The notes beneath the pieces were generated by a model, which did no database searches, was not told the origin of the DNA, and was given only the letters and a program-made list of their open reading frames with translations. This document shows, one piece after another, positions 24,218-32,122 of a stretch of DNA of 44,557 nt (the first letter of the stretch is position 1; each line of letters starts with the position of its first letter). The position numbers and the translations under genes were made by a program. Source of the stretch: Nocardia asiatica NBRC 100129 (GTDB taxonomy: Bacteria > Actinomycetota > Actinomycetes > Mycobacteriales > Mycobacteriaceae); NCBI RefSeq assembly GCF_000308415.1, contig NZ_BAFS01000464.1:1-44557 (forward strand). Direction: 5' to 3'.

Positions 24218-24877
24218 TCGCGCCGACAGCTAAGTCAATACCGCCGAGCACCGGCATTCGAGCAGCACGGAATCCTCTTCGCAAAAGAGGATTCGGTGCA
24301 CAGAGGGAGACTCCCTCAACGGCTCGACGTGGGGAACCGACTGGACCTCGGTCCCCGACATGTCGTTGCGTACTCAGAAAGGTGTTGCCGTGGTGGGCAG
24401 CTCCCAGGCTACTGCATACCCTCAGACAGCTCGGCCGCAAGGCCGGCCATTCGCTCCGATTCGTGACGATTCCGTCACCGGATCGGCAGTGAGAATTCGT
24501 CGTGTCGCGTCACCTCCTGGATCGCGGCAGCTGCGTGGCGCCGTCATCGCCTCGACTGCAGCCCCATCCAGCCCACGGTTGAACCGCTCACGCGCTGACC
24601 CGCCCGGTCTCCAGTCGACGGTGAGGTCTGAACGCCCGCGACCGGTCCCTTCGCCGAGCCGCAGGGTCGCTTCAACCGGCATTCGACTTGAGGGCGCCGT
24701 GACCGGTTGCTGTGGGGCGGATCGCCGTCCGTCTGCAGGAGCCTTCGTCGCGAACGATGCGAAGGGGGTGATGCTGCCGCACGAGAGTGCCTGATGGCTG
24801 CCTAACCCCATACCCGCACCAGCAGCGGCCAGCTGTTTTCGAGCAGCATCGAACCCCTTCCCGACCGAAGGAATTCG
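24218..24877. other. Gap with one strong inverted repeat
   Basis: GAATCCTCTT (24270-24279) is exactly reverse-complementary to AAGAGGATTC (24285-24294) with a five-base loop, a good terminator or operator candidate. Frames of 130-145 codons are open on both strands between 24360 and 24811, but they overlap each other and lack ribosome sites or recognisable products, so I do not call them. Confidence 0.4.
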
Positions 24878-26416
24878 ATGTTGAGGGCCCGACCGCCCTC
24901 TGAATGCTCATGCGCTGACGAGCCGACTGCTGATGTCCCCTGTGAAAGGACTGCTTTGCACAGCAGATCCCATGGTAAGTCATGCCCTCGTCAGGGTCGG
25001 CGAAGCCAGGGAAAGTTCACCGGTTCGTCAACCGTCGAGGCCGCATCCGCCGAGGTCGTCGAGAAGATCGCACGGTTGAACGCTGGCCAAGTCGGCGCGT
25101 CATGGGCTTTGCCGCTGGAGGATGGCCTCGCGGCACGAGTTCCGGTGGTCGCGGTGAAGGACTGGCTGCCCCTGGTGGGTCCAGCGCTCGACACCGATGC
25201 CGGCCGCGCGCTGGTGGCTCGACACCAGACCAGCGCCCAGGCCGTGTTGAACCACGCGCCCACGGTGGCGTCGTTCGCCGACTCAGCCACCGGCCGCGGA
25301 ATCACCGCGGCGAATGCCACCATGGCGAGACGCGCGAAATGCTCGCCCGGAACGATGCGGAAGGTGCGCTACGTCCTGCGGGACCTCGGCCTCGCCAAGG
25401 ACATGCGGACAGGTCGGCGGTTGTCCGGCGTCGAGATTGCCGCTGCCCGAGCCCATCACGGCGGCCACCAGACCAACGCCGCCAGCGTCTGGCACCTGAC
25501 CGCTCCCCGGCCTGCTCTCTCGTCGACGCCTCCCCGCGAGAAGTCCACGAGAACCGGCCGTGACACACCCAGCGCTTCCCCCGCCGTGCGTGTCGCCGAG
25601 GGTCGTGCCCGCGGCCGCAGCGGGCACCTATCTTCCCCTACTGGAGTAGGGGAAGAACGTAACGTAGGTAGAAGTAGTTCTTTTCATCTCTCGTCTCTCG
25701 ATCGCGAAAAATCACCAACGCGCGCGCGACGCGCGCACGCGAGGACGAAACTTCCCAGGAAAGCGAGATGCAAGCCACGAACGACCGCTGACCCGCGGCC
25801 GATGCACCTGCAGAGAGCGGCAGCTGAGGTCGTCCACCACCTGCACGGCATGGACCGCGGCCAGTGGGTCCACATCGGATGCCAACGGTATGTTCGCCAC
25901 AAGAGCTGGCACATCGGCTGGGTGGCTGAGGCACTGATCGAGGCTGGCATCGACACCACCCGTTTCGACGGCAAGGCCATCGCTGAGCGGTTGACCCGCT
26001 ACACGATCGAGCGAGGCCTGAATTGGCCTGATCGGATCAGCGCGCCGATCGCCTTCCTGCGTTCCTTGCTGGCGAAGGTGGACTGGACAAACCAGGTCCC
26101 AGCCGAGCCTGCATCGGTCAGACGCGCACGCATGACGCCGCTCAGCGCACAGCGCCGGACCAGTTGGGCGCGTCCTGCCGGCGGTGAGATGCACGCCGCT
26201 GCGGGCCGTTCAGAAGGCACTAATCGCCTCTACCCGCCATCTGTCACCAGCGTGTCCGAAGACCTCGCCACAGCGGCAACAGACACATGCGTGGCCTGCT
26301 CTGCACCCGCCGTTGTCCGCAACGAGCTCCCGCTGCGAACTCCGGTATGCGATCAGTGCTGGAACGCCGACGCGCTGACGCATCCGTCGGATGCGGACTG
26401 CCTCGCGCGATCGTGA
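24878..26416 (+). CDS. Winged-helix DNA-binding plasmid protein with C-terminal zinc ribbon
   Basis: The 512 aa product starts at ATG 24878 behind GAAGGA. Residues about 55-210 include a helix-turn-helix region (GRGITAANATMARRAKCSPG, TMRKVRYVLRDLGLAK, then RRLSGVEIAAARAHHGGHQT and ASVWHLTAPRP), a layout seen in winged-helix proteins of actinobacterial plasmids and phages. A basic, low-complexity linker follows (about 215-305). A second conserved-looking helical domain (VVHHLHGMDRGQWVHIG, SWHIGWVAEALIEAGID, IERGLNWPDRISAPIAFLRS) spans about 308-400. The C-terminus has CVACSAPAV and CDQCW, a CxxC...CxxC zinc ribbon. A role in replication or its control is possible but unproven. The linker DNA carries a 12-bp-arm palindrome. 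Confidence 0.7.
   Translation: MLRARPPSECSCADEPTADVPCERTALHSRSHGKSCPRQGRRSQGKFTGSSTVEAASAEVVEKIARLNAGQVGASWALPLEDGLAARVPVVAVKDWLPLVGPALDTDAGRALVARHQTSAQAVLNHAPTVASFADSATGRGITAANATMARRAKCSPGTMRKVRYVLRDLGLAKDMRTGRRLSGVEIAAARAHHGGHQTNAASVWHLTAPRPALSSTPPREKSTRTGRDTPSASPAVRVAEGRARGRSGHLSSPTGVGEERNVGRSSSFHLSSLDREKSPTRARRAHARTKLPRKARCKPRTTADPRPMHLQRAAAEVVHHLHGMDRGQWVHIGCQRYVRHKSWHIGWVAEALIEAGIDTTRFDGKAIAERLTRYTIERGLNWPDRISAPIAFLRSLLAKVDWTNQVPAEPASVRRARMTPLSAQRRTSWARPAGGEMHAAAGRSEGTNRLYPPSVTSVSEDLATAATDTCVACSAPAVVRNELPLRTPVCDQCWNADALTHPSDADCLARS
25631..25656. repeat. Intragenic 12-bp-arm palindrome in the linker of the winged-helix gene
   Basis: TCTTCCCCTACT (25631-25642) and AGTAGGGGAAGA (25645-25656) flank two bases. 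It is followed by ACGTAACGTAGGTAG, then an AT-richer tract and an alternating CG run (about 25720-25745). The protein is low-complexity here, so the DNA may carry a cis function such as an operator or origin. Confidence 0.55.
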
Positions 26417-26619
26417 CCGACCGTGGCGAACTTTTGCTCCCAGGGTTCACGGTGGCGTCACCGGATCTGAGCAACTGCGTGCAGCTGTACCCGGCCAGCA
26501 GGCCCGCCGCGGGCCCGCTGGTCAGACCGTCAGAAATCCTCGAGCATCTTGCGTCAACGGATTCCGGCCTGCCTATCACCGCCGGTGGTTGCTGGGCCCG
26601 CCTGCGGTAGGGAAACCTC

Positions 26620-27552
26620 GTGGGCATGGAGGAAGTAGTCGAGTCTTCGGTGTTCGAGAAGATCGGTAAGGTCGAACCCGAGCCGATCCGCGAGCATTGG
26701 GTGGTCGTCGCCGACAAACGCTATCCACCCAAGCAGGTGTATCAACTGATCACCGGATTGCCGCGCTCGGCGTACACATCGCATCGGGCCCTCGCCGAAT
26801 TGCGCAAGTTGGGGCTGTCGACGAGCGTCTACACGCCGCTGCGGACCGAAGCTGTCGGAGCGGAGTCCTTCGGCAACGATGGATTGGCCGAGTCGTTCGC
26901 GACGCTGTCACGGTTTCTTACCGACCACGACCTGACAGCGCACCTCGCTGCCGCGGAGGCTGCCTTCCATCATGCGGGATCCGCAACGAGCCGTGCGGTG
27001 ACGATCGAGTATGGCTTCAGCGACGACCTGCTCGACGCAGCACTGGCTGTCCGCGGACATGTCGGGCGCCTCAACGACGTCATTCACGCGACCGTCATCG
27101 CGCGCGTGCTACCCGCCATCTTGGACGAAGGCGAGGTCGTCGTTCGACGGCCCTCCCTGGGAGCGGGAAATGATCAGTCGCGACCGTTCGATCTGGAAAC
27201 GGATCGTCGGATCGCCGAGTTCAAAGTCGCGCAGTGGAAGGGCGCCGACACTATGCGCAAGCGCGGTGTCGTCTCCGATCTGGTTCACTTGGCGCTCGAT
27301 GAAAGCGGTCGGCGTGCTCAGCTCTTCGTGGTCGGTGCACAGCCAGTGCGGTTTCTCCAGACCTCCACGTCGACGATCGCGTGGGCTCTTGCTCGATCGT
27401 CTCCTCACACCAGGGCCCGGTTCGACCAACGGTTCGGACCCGCAACTGATTTCACCGTCGCGGAATTCGTTCGCGTCCACGGCAAGCGCATCGAATTGAT
27501 CGACTTGGCAACTCTTGTCCCGTCATTGGCACTTCCGCAAGAGCTGATTTGA
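26620..27552 (+). CDS. Predicted PD-(D/E)xK nuclease with ScoMcrA-like N-terminal domain
   Basis: The 310 aa product starts at GTG 26620 behind AGGGA. Residues about 15-75 (IREHWVVVADKRYPPKQVYQ, SAYTSHRALAELRKLGLSTS) resemble the small DNA-binding-type domain found at the N-terminus of ScoMcrA-like and related proteins. The C-terminal part has the sequence RPFDLETDRRIAEFKVAQWK, where Asp, Glu and Lys have the D...ExK spacing of PD-(D/E)xK nucleases, then MRKRGVVSDLVHLALDE and QLFVVGAQPVRFLQTS strands. A DNA-cleaving defence or plasmid-maintenance role is inference. It stands alone, about 200 bases after the winged-helix gene. Confidence 0.65.
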   Translation: MGMEEVVESSVFEKIGKVEPEPIREHWVVVADKRYPPKQVYQLITGLPRSAYTSHRALAELRKLGLSTSVYTPLRTEAVGAESFGNDGLAESFATLSRFLTDHDLTAHLAAAEAAFHHAGSATSRAVTIEYGFSDDLLDAALAVRGHVGRLNDVIHATVIARVLPAILDEGEVVVRRPSLGAGNDQSRPFDLETDRRIAEFKVAQWKGADTMRKRGVVSDLVHLALDESGRRAQLFVVGAQPVRFLQTSTSTIAWALARSSPHTRARFDQRFGPATDFTVAEFVRVHGKRIELIDLATLVPSLALPQELI

Positions 27553-28067
27553 CGACTGCGGTGTACGGATCGGCGGCAAACGGGCCTCGCGCTGCTGCAA
27601 GCGGGTTACAACACGAAATACACTGCGCAGCATCGATCGCACAGCGAGGCACAAACAGGGGTATGGTCGGCCCGTCCAGGTCGTCGACCGGGACCCCGCC
27701 GAGCCCACCCGCTTCCGGGTCCGTCACATGGGCTGAACGAGCACAGAGGCCCTGGCCGCCCAGCAGGCGGCGGATCTCCTCGTCCGGATATGGGGGCTCC
27801 GGCTCGCCTGCTGGATCGCACGCATGAACGCGGACATCGCCGAGTACCGGGTGAGATGCGAACAGAGACTTCGACAGCAGTTCGCCCTGCGGTTCCGCCG
27901 CGGAGCAAGGCGACACCGCGGGGAGAGCGCTACGGCAGGGAATGACCGCAGGTCGACTACAGCGGCCCCGCTCGGCAGCATCACAGGTTCACGATCGCGT
28001 GCCGAGCCGAACAAGGTGAACCATACGCCAGTAGCTTTCCCTCGCCGCGATGTATAGCCGGTGCGCC
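27553..28067. other. Gap between convergent genes
   Basis: Short frames are open on both strands, but none has convincing initiation or a recognisable product. It must contain the ends of two convergent transcripts (nuclease-like gene and repA); no strong hairpin was found. Confidence 0.4.
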
Positions 28068-29030
28068 TCAGGCCACGCTGCCGTCCAACGTCAACTGCCC
28101 ATTCGCCGTGGCCCCGGATTCCAGTGCCCGCAGGCCCTTGAATCGGACATGCGTCAGACTTGGCCGCAGTACCAAGCCAGCGGCGGTGGATTCGACGTTG
28201 GCGTCGCGGTACACGGTCAGCACCCGCGCCAAGTGCCGCTCGATTGCCTTCTTGAACTTGTACCGTGCCTCCTTGGTGTCCAATTTGCGTGCTGACCCGA
28301 ACTGAGCGTTCAGCTCGTCCCAGGACACCGTGATTTCATGTCGCAGGTAGGAGAACCGATAGGTCAGCCATGCGTACAAGTCGATGCACCATGCGTTGTC
28401 GCCGAACAAGCGCAATGCGCCGAGGTCCAACGGCACAGCGCGGTCCAAAATCTCCTCGTAGAAGTCGGTTGACAACTGCACGACCGCACGGTCGTCGTCT
28501 TCGGCGCCCCATAGAAGGACTCGGTGGGCGACCGACAAGTTCTGGGTGAGTACAGCCCGCTCGCCGTCGGCGCGCATGTGCTCGGACCGCACACTGATCT
28601 TGGCGTGAAACAACCGTTCTGACTGTGTGCGCAAGCGGGTCAAGCTGCCTGTCGAGCCGCCGGTCGCCTTCACGTCCGGGTTCAACTGCCGGAAAAACTC
28701 CACCACACCGTCGCCAAGGACGAGCGTCGGGGACTTCGTGCGCTTGGCTTCGGTAATCAGCCAGAACATCAGCTGCCGCGGGATGACGCCGGATGGGTAG
28801 CCAAGCGAGCGGGGCTTACCTGTTCCTGGGTCGTCTGTGTATCCAGGTTGGACCGTGAGCAGGAGATTGCCGTTTCGGCGCTGCCACACCGGCACGTCGC
28901 CGGGATTCCGGTATGGGAGGCACACCTGTGCCAAAAATCCAGTTGTAAACGCCAACTCCTGGGCTGCGGACTCTGCCAGCGCCTCGGCAGCGCGCGCCAG
29001 CGCCAGCTCATCACGTTTCGGGCGCGCCAT
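28068..29030 (-). CDS. repA: Plasmid replication initiator, RepA C-terminal family
   Basis: The 320 aa product fits the RepA_C group of plasmid initiators (pVS1-type): FLAQVCLPYRNPGDVPVW, WQRRNGNLLLTVQPGY, LGYPSGVIPRQLMFWLITEA, VEFFRQLN, FHAKISVR, then AVVQLSTDFYEEILDRAVPL, and CIDLYAWLTYRFSYL with ITVSWDELNAQFGS and a C-terminal KFKKAIERHLARVLTVY. It binds the iterons upstream (29.1-31.4 kb) and opens the origin. ATG 29030 has no Shine-Dalgarno; TAGTGT at 29036-29041 (minus strand) could be a -10 box of a leaderless transcript. A 6-bp inverted repeat (TGGCAT/ATGCCA, 29030-29047) overlaps the start, and the nearest iteron is 56 bases upstream, so self-repression is plausible. Confidence 0.88.
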   Translation of the reverse strand: MARPKRDELALARAAEALAESAAQELAFTTGFLAQVCLPYRNPGDVPVWQRRNGNLLLTVQPGYTDDPGTGKPRSLGYPSGVIPRQLMFWLITEAKRTKSPTLVLGDGVVEFFRQLNPDVKATGGSTGSLTRLRTQSERLFHAKISVRSEHMRADGERAVLTQNLSVAHRVLLWGAEDDDRAVVQLSTDFYEEILDRAVPLDLGALRLFGDNAWCIDLYAWLTYRFSYLRHEITVSWDELNAQFGSARKLDTKEARYKFKKAIERHLARVLTVYRDANVESTAAGLVLRPSLTHVRFKGLRALESGATANGQLTLDGSVA

Positions 29031-29085
29031 GGCATGACACTATGCCAGCGACGACCGCTTCGAGTTACCGTCGACACGCCGCCGC

Positions 29086-29102
29086 GCATTAGAGGGGTCA
29101 CC
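29086..29102 (+). repeat. Iteron near repA start
   Basis: GCATTAGAGGGGTCACC, a full match to the consensus, 56 bases upstream of the repA start codon. It could be used for autoregulation. Confidence 0.75.
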
Positions 29103-29275
29103 GCGCACCGACCAGGACCCTGTCCTCGGCTGACATGGGAGTCAGGAACTTGCGGCCCAGAGCTGGGAGAATTCACCGACGGTTTCTTGGTGTCCGCGGG
29201 AGGTGCATGACGAGTACCACTCGTTCGGATGCGGAACTATCAATTGTCAGGTTGAAGTCGAGTCGCTGGTATTGC

Positions 29276-29341
29276 CCGACTCAGTCGATCTGGTCCAGAT
29301 CTGGATCGCTGACCTATGCCGGACCAGATCGGTTGAGTCGG
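29276..29341 (+). ncRNA. Long hairpin, candidate structured RNA upstream of repA
   Basis: Arms at 29276-29296 and 29321-29341 pair over 21 positions around a 24-base loop. Nineteen are Watson-Crick; the other two (84/333 and 85/332, counted from 29200) are G-T and T-G, which pair as G-U only in RNA copied in the plus direction. On the minus strand they would be A-C mismatches. This favours a plus-strand transcript, opposite to repA. It may be a countertranscript or another control RNA; no promoter was assigned. Confidence 0.45.
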
Positions 29342-29517
29342 AGCGACAGCTTCCGTACCTTGGTCAACCTGGGCCGCGCGGAACCTCGGGCCTCTCGATC
29401 GGCGCCTAAAGTTCCCGAGTCAGATCCATCGGGCTCGACCCGCAAAGATTGAGCAGCAGACCAGTGAATGAGCCAGGCCGGAACGAGGCGACCGATGCCT
29501 TGCGCTGACTTCGGGAC

Positions 29518-29534
29518 GCATTAGAGGGGTCACC
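29518..29534 (+). repeat. Iteron
   Basis: GCATTAGAGGGGTCACC, identical to the copy at 29086. Confidence 0.75.
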
Positions 29535-29732
29535 ACGCCCAACTATGAGGCGCGGGGCAAGTGTCTCGGGAGTTGATGCGATCAACTGCTCACTTATGGC
29601 CGCCTCCCAGTGGGATAGACCGCCCGTTCTAGCGATGGCCACTAGGCCCCAGGCATGCAGTTGCTGAACCGCTGGCGAGTTTTCCACGAGACCTTGCCCC
29701 GTAGCGAGCCAGGAACAAGTGACCGGTGCAGC

Positions 29733-29773
29733 GCATTACAAGGGTCACCGACCAACGCATTACAAGGGTCACC
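29733..29773 (+). repeat. Iteron pair, 24-bp period
   Basis: Two copies of GCATTACAAGGGTCACC start at 29733 and 29757. An 8-bp inverted repeat (TAGTCAAA/TTTGACTA, 29790-29812) follows. Confidence 0.75.
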
Positions 29774-30036
29774 GAAGGAGGCTGCTGGCTAGTCAAAACT
29801 GTCGTTTGACTACGTAGACCGAGTCGAGTGCAGCCTCCGCCTCTACGCCAGTGGTAGCTGCTGGGAGGGCGACATCCAGGCCGCTAGCAGGCAGCATCGG
29901 AGCCGGCGGCCGCAGTGGCCGGTGAGTGGCTGTATCGCTGAAGGCGGCAACGGTGAAAGTGCACAGGGCAGGAAAAGGTGATCATTGAAGACCAGGTCGA
30001 CTGCAGACGTAGAGGAAGGGCGTCGACTGCCCTGCC

Positions 30037-30058
30037 CAGAGAGGCTGCTGCCTCTCTG
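30037..30058. terminator. 9-bp hairpin inside the origin region
   Basis: CAGAGAGGC and GCCTCTCTG flank a TGCT loop. It could end a short control RNA or shield the origin from readthrough. Confidence 0.4.
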
Positions 30059-30211
30059 TCAGTCGGCCGGCGGAAGCCATCCAACTGGGTATCAACTTAC
30101 CCCCGACCGTCGATTCTGCTCGTGGGGTTATCGAGCCAACGCCGCAGCGGAGGGCACAACTACCGCCAGGCTGGAGAGGATTATGGTGATCCCGTCTGTG
30201 GCGGCGCTTTT

Positions 30212-30228
30212 GGTGACCCTACCAATGC
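30212..30228 (-). repeat. Degenerate inverted iteron
   Basis: GGTGACCCTACCAATGC is the reverse complement of an iteron with changes in the variable middle. Confidence 0.5.
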
Positions 30229-30689
30229 GCATCGCGCGACGCGAGACGGTCTGAGCTCAGGTCCTGCGTCAACGCAGTCGGCGAGGACTCGGTGGCTGTG
30301 GCCGCCTAGAGGAGATATCCGGTCTGTGGTCGATGCAATCTGACCAAACTCTGGGTCACGAGCGCTCGACTGATTAGTCGAAGCGATCAAGACCTGGACG
30401 GTGAGTGCACGGACTTGGTCGTGATAGCCGTCGAGATGGCTCCGGATCTCGACGGCTGCCCGATGCCCAGGAGAGCGCCAAGAACCCGGGGGGCAACGGC
30501 TGTCGCTCGCGGTTGCTGGTAGCGCGGGTCTGTCTCCAGACCCAGATCCCTGTTCGACTGCGTGCTGGTGAATTGCACTCTTGTGATTTCCACAGCCGCA
30601 GCGAGCCTACTACAGGTGATTCTCATACAGGGAAAGAACTACAGGCAGCCTTCAAAAATAGGCTTTGACCTGCGCTTTCAGCGTGTCGT

Positions 30690-30774
30690 AGTGACCCTTT
30701 TAATGCGCAATGGTGACCTCTTTAATGCGGCGCTTCCTGCAGAAACGGCATTACAGTGGTGACCTCTCTAATTT
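30690..30774 (-). repeat. Three inverted iterons
   Basis: AGTGACCCTTTTAATGC (30690-30706), GGTGACCTCTTTAATGC (30712-30728) and a weaker GGTGACCTCTCTAATTT (30758-30774) read opposite to the downstream array. The third abuts the first DnaA box. Confidence 0.75.
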
Positions 30775-30808
30775 GTGGATAACTCATCGGCACAGCAGGT
30801 TATCCACA
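30774..30808. promoter_or_regulatory. Two perfect DnaA boxes in inverted orientation
   Basis: TGTGGATAA (30774-30782) and TTATCCACA (30800-30808) match the DnaA consensus exactly. With the next base on each inner side they form 10-bp inverted arms around a 15-base spacer. They sit between the inverted iterons and the direct array. Confidence 0.8.
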
Positions 30809-30852
30809 TGCGCACAGCGCCTGAGCCGACGGAGAAACTGGGAGTTCTCTGC

Positions 30853-31004
30853 GCATTTCAGGGGTCACCCCGCCCGGCTTGATCGCGCATTACTTGGGTC
30901 ACCAGCTCGGCCTGGGGGACGCATTACTTGGGTCACCCACCTCGTTCGGGGGCGCATTAGAGGGATCACCAGAGTCGTCTGATCGGCGCATTAGAGGAGT
31001 CACT
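30853..31004 (+). repeat. Main iteron array, five copies at 33-34 bp spacing
   Basis: Copies start at 30853 (GCATTTCAGGGGTCACC), 30887 and 30921 (GCATTACTTGGGTCACC), 30954 (GCATTAGAGGGATCACC) and 30988 (GCATTAGAGGAGTCACT). The fixed ends are GCATT and GGTCACC, with three or four variable middle bases. Spacing of 34, 34, 33 and 34 is near three helical turns, so RepA would line up on a similar helix face. Confidence 0.85.
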
Positions 31005-31349
31005 GAGGGGCGCAGCCGGCCGAGGGATCCGGCACGATGACAGTGCGGGCCCTCAGTAGGGGCCGCGGCGTGGGCGGTACTGTTCCGTCGCAATGAATCT
31101 GGCCAATGGCCGGCGCTCCGACCTGAGGTTGGCCAGTTCCGTTGAGACATGTGATCTGCGAGCGGCGCAATGATCTGGCCAACGGGGGAAAACATGCGCC
31201 GTGCGGGCCGGTGCGTCGACCAGCTGATTCGCCAGACTGGGTGAGCCAGTGGCAAGAACTGCTGAGCCGCTGGTCTGGTCGGCTGAGTCTCGGCCAGGAC
31301 TACCGAGCCGGACAGGTACGTCCGGCGGATCGGCATCAGCAGGTGCAGC

Positions 31350-31377
31350 ACATTAGAGGGGCCACTGCGGGCCCCTC
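31350..31377. repeat. Outlying iteron embedded in a hairpin
   Basis: ACATTAGAGGGGCCACT (31350-31366) resembles an iteron with two changes. GAGGGGCC (31356-31363) also pairs with GGCCCCTC (31370-31377). Confidence 0.45.
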
Positions 31378-31724
31378 CGCCCAGGAATGGGGTCATGCCT
31401 CGGGCATGAACATGCGAGCGTCGCATGCCGCTTCCTCCGGATCTCGCTCGATACGCGGACAGATTTGTGCATGGGAGGATTGAAATCCCTACGGTGACCG
31501 CACTTATGCGCGCCCCTGGACCGACGGGCCGCACCCCCTCTACCCACCATTGGTCAGCGACGTCTCGGCCGCGACCTCGGATGGTCGCGCAAATCGCTTC
31601 GCGCTTCCGCAGGTATCCGGCGGCGGCGCAACATGCGCCCGCCCACATCAACTCTCACCTACAGTCGTCAGGTCACGGTCACACAACAGACCTTACGGTC
31701 CATCCACCCCGAGGACACGCACCC
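31378..31724. other. Gap with no feature seen
   Basis: No credible gene or repeat was found between the last iteron and the YdcF pseudogene. Confidence 0.4.
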
Positions 31725-32122
31725 ATGCCTGCAACGACCTTGCCCGAGGAGTTGCGCGCCGACATGGAAACGTTGTGGCGCTACAGCCAGATGGACCACC
31801 CGGTACGCCCCCGTCGACGTCGGCCTCGGCGGACAAAACCCGGGCGTAGCCACCTACGCCGCGCACCTCTTCCACCGAGGCATGTTTTCCTCTGATCGTG
31901 TTCACCGGCGCGAACGTACCGACCACTGTCGAACGTTTTCCCCGCGGTGAAGCTGTGCACTTCCGCGAGCACGCCCTCCGTCTCGGTGTCCCCGACTCGG
32001 CGATTCTGGTCGAACCCGCGGCGAAGCACACACCCGACAACATCGGGTTCACCCGCGCGCTCCCGGCCGACCGCGAGAGAGCGAGCGTCGACTCCGCGCC
32101 GAATTGTGCATCGAGACATTGA
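31725..32122 (+). pseudogene. YdcF/DUF218-family pseudogene, two frameshifts
   Basis: Translation begins well at ATG 31725 (MPATTLPEELRADMETLWRY, SQMDHPVRP), then needs removal of one C in the CCCCC run at 31808-31812 to continue as VDVGLGGQNPGVATYAAHLF, and of one T in TTTT at 31885-31888 to continue as LIVFTGANVPTTVERFPRGE, AVHFREHALRLGVPDSAIL, VEPAAKHTPDNIGFTRAL. This is the DUF218 (YdcF/SanA-like) layout. It then degenerates and stops near 32120, well short of the usual C-terminus. Both lesions are in short homopolymers, so sequencing error is possible for those, but the lost C-terminus argues for real decay. Confidence 0.7.

Larger units (their letters stand above)
30650..31010. other. 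oriV: Origin of vegetative replication (oriV core)
   Basis: This stretch combines inverted iterons, an AT-rich segment, two DnaA boxes and a regular five-iteron array, the standard make-up of an iteron origin. It lies 1.6-2.0 kb upstream of repA, farther than in most compact replicons, with more iterons between. Frames crossing it are not credible because they would translate the iterons. Confidence 0.8.

Noticed and set aside
29406..29687. 93-codon minus-strand frame in the origin region
   Set aside because: It has a weak ribosome site and some protein-like segments, but it runs through an iteron and matches nothing; not enough to call.
30899..31651. 250-codon minus-strand frame across the iteron array
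   Set aside because: It would translate iterons repeatedly (GDPSNA-type repeats), the normal by-product of the origin DNA.
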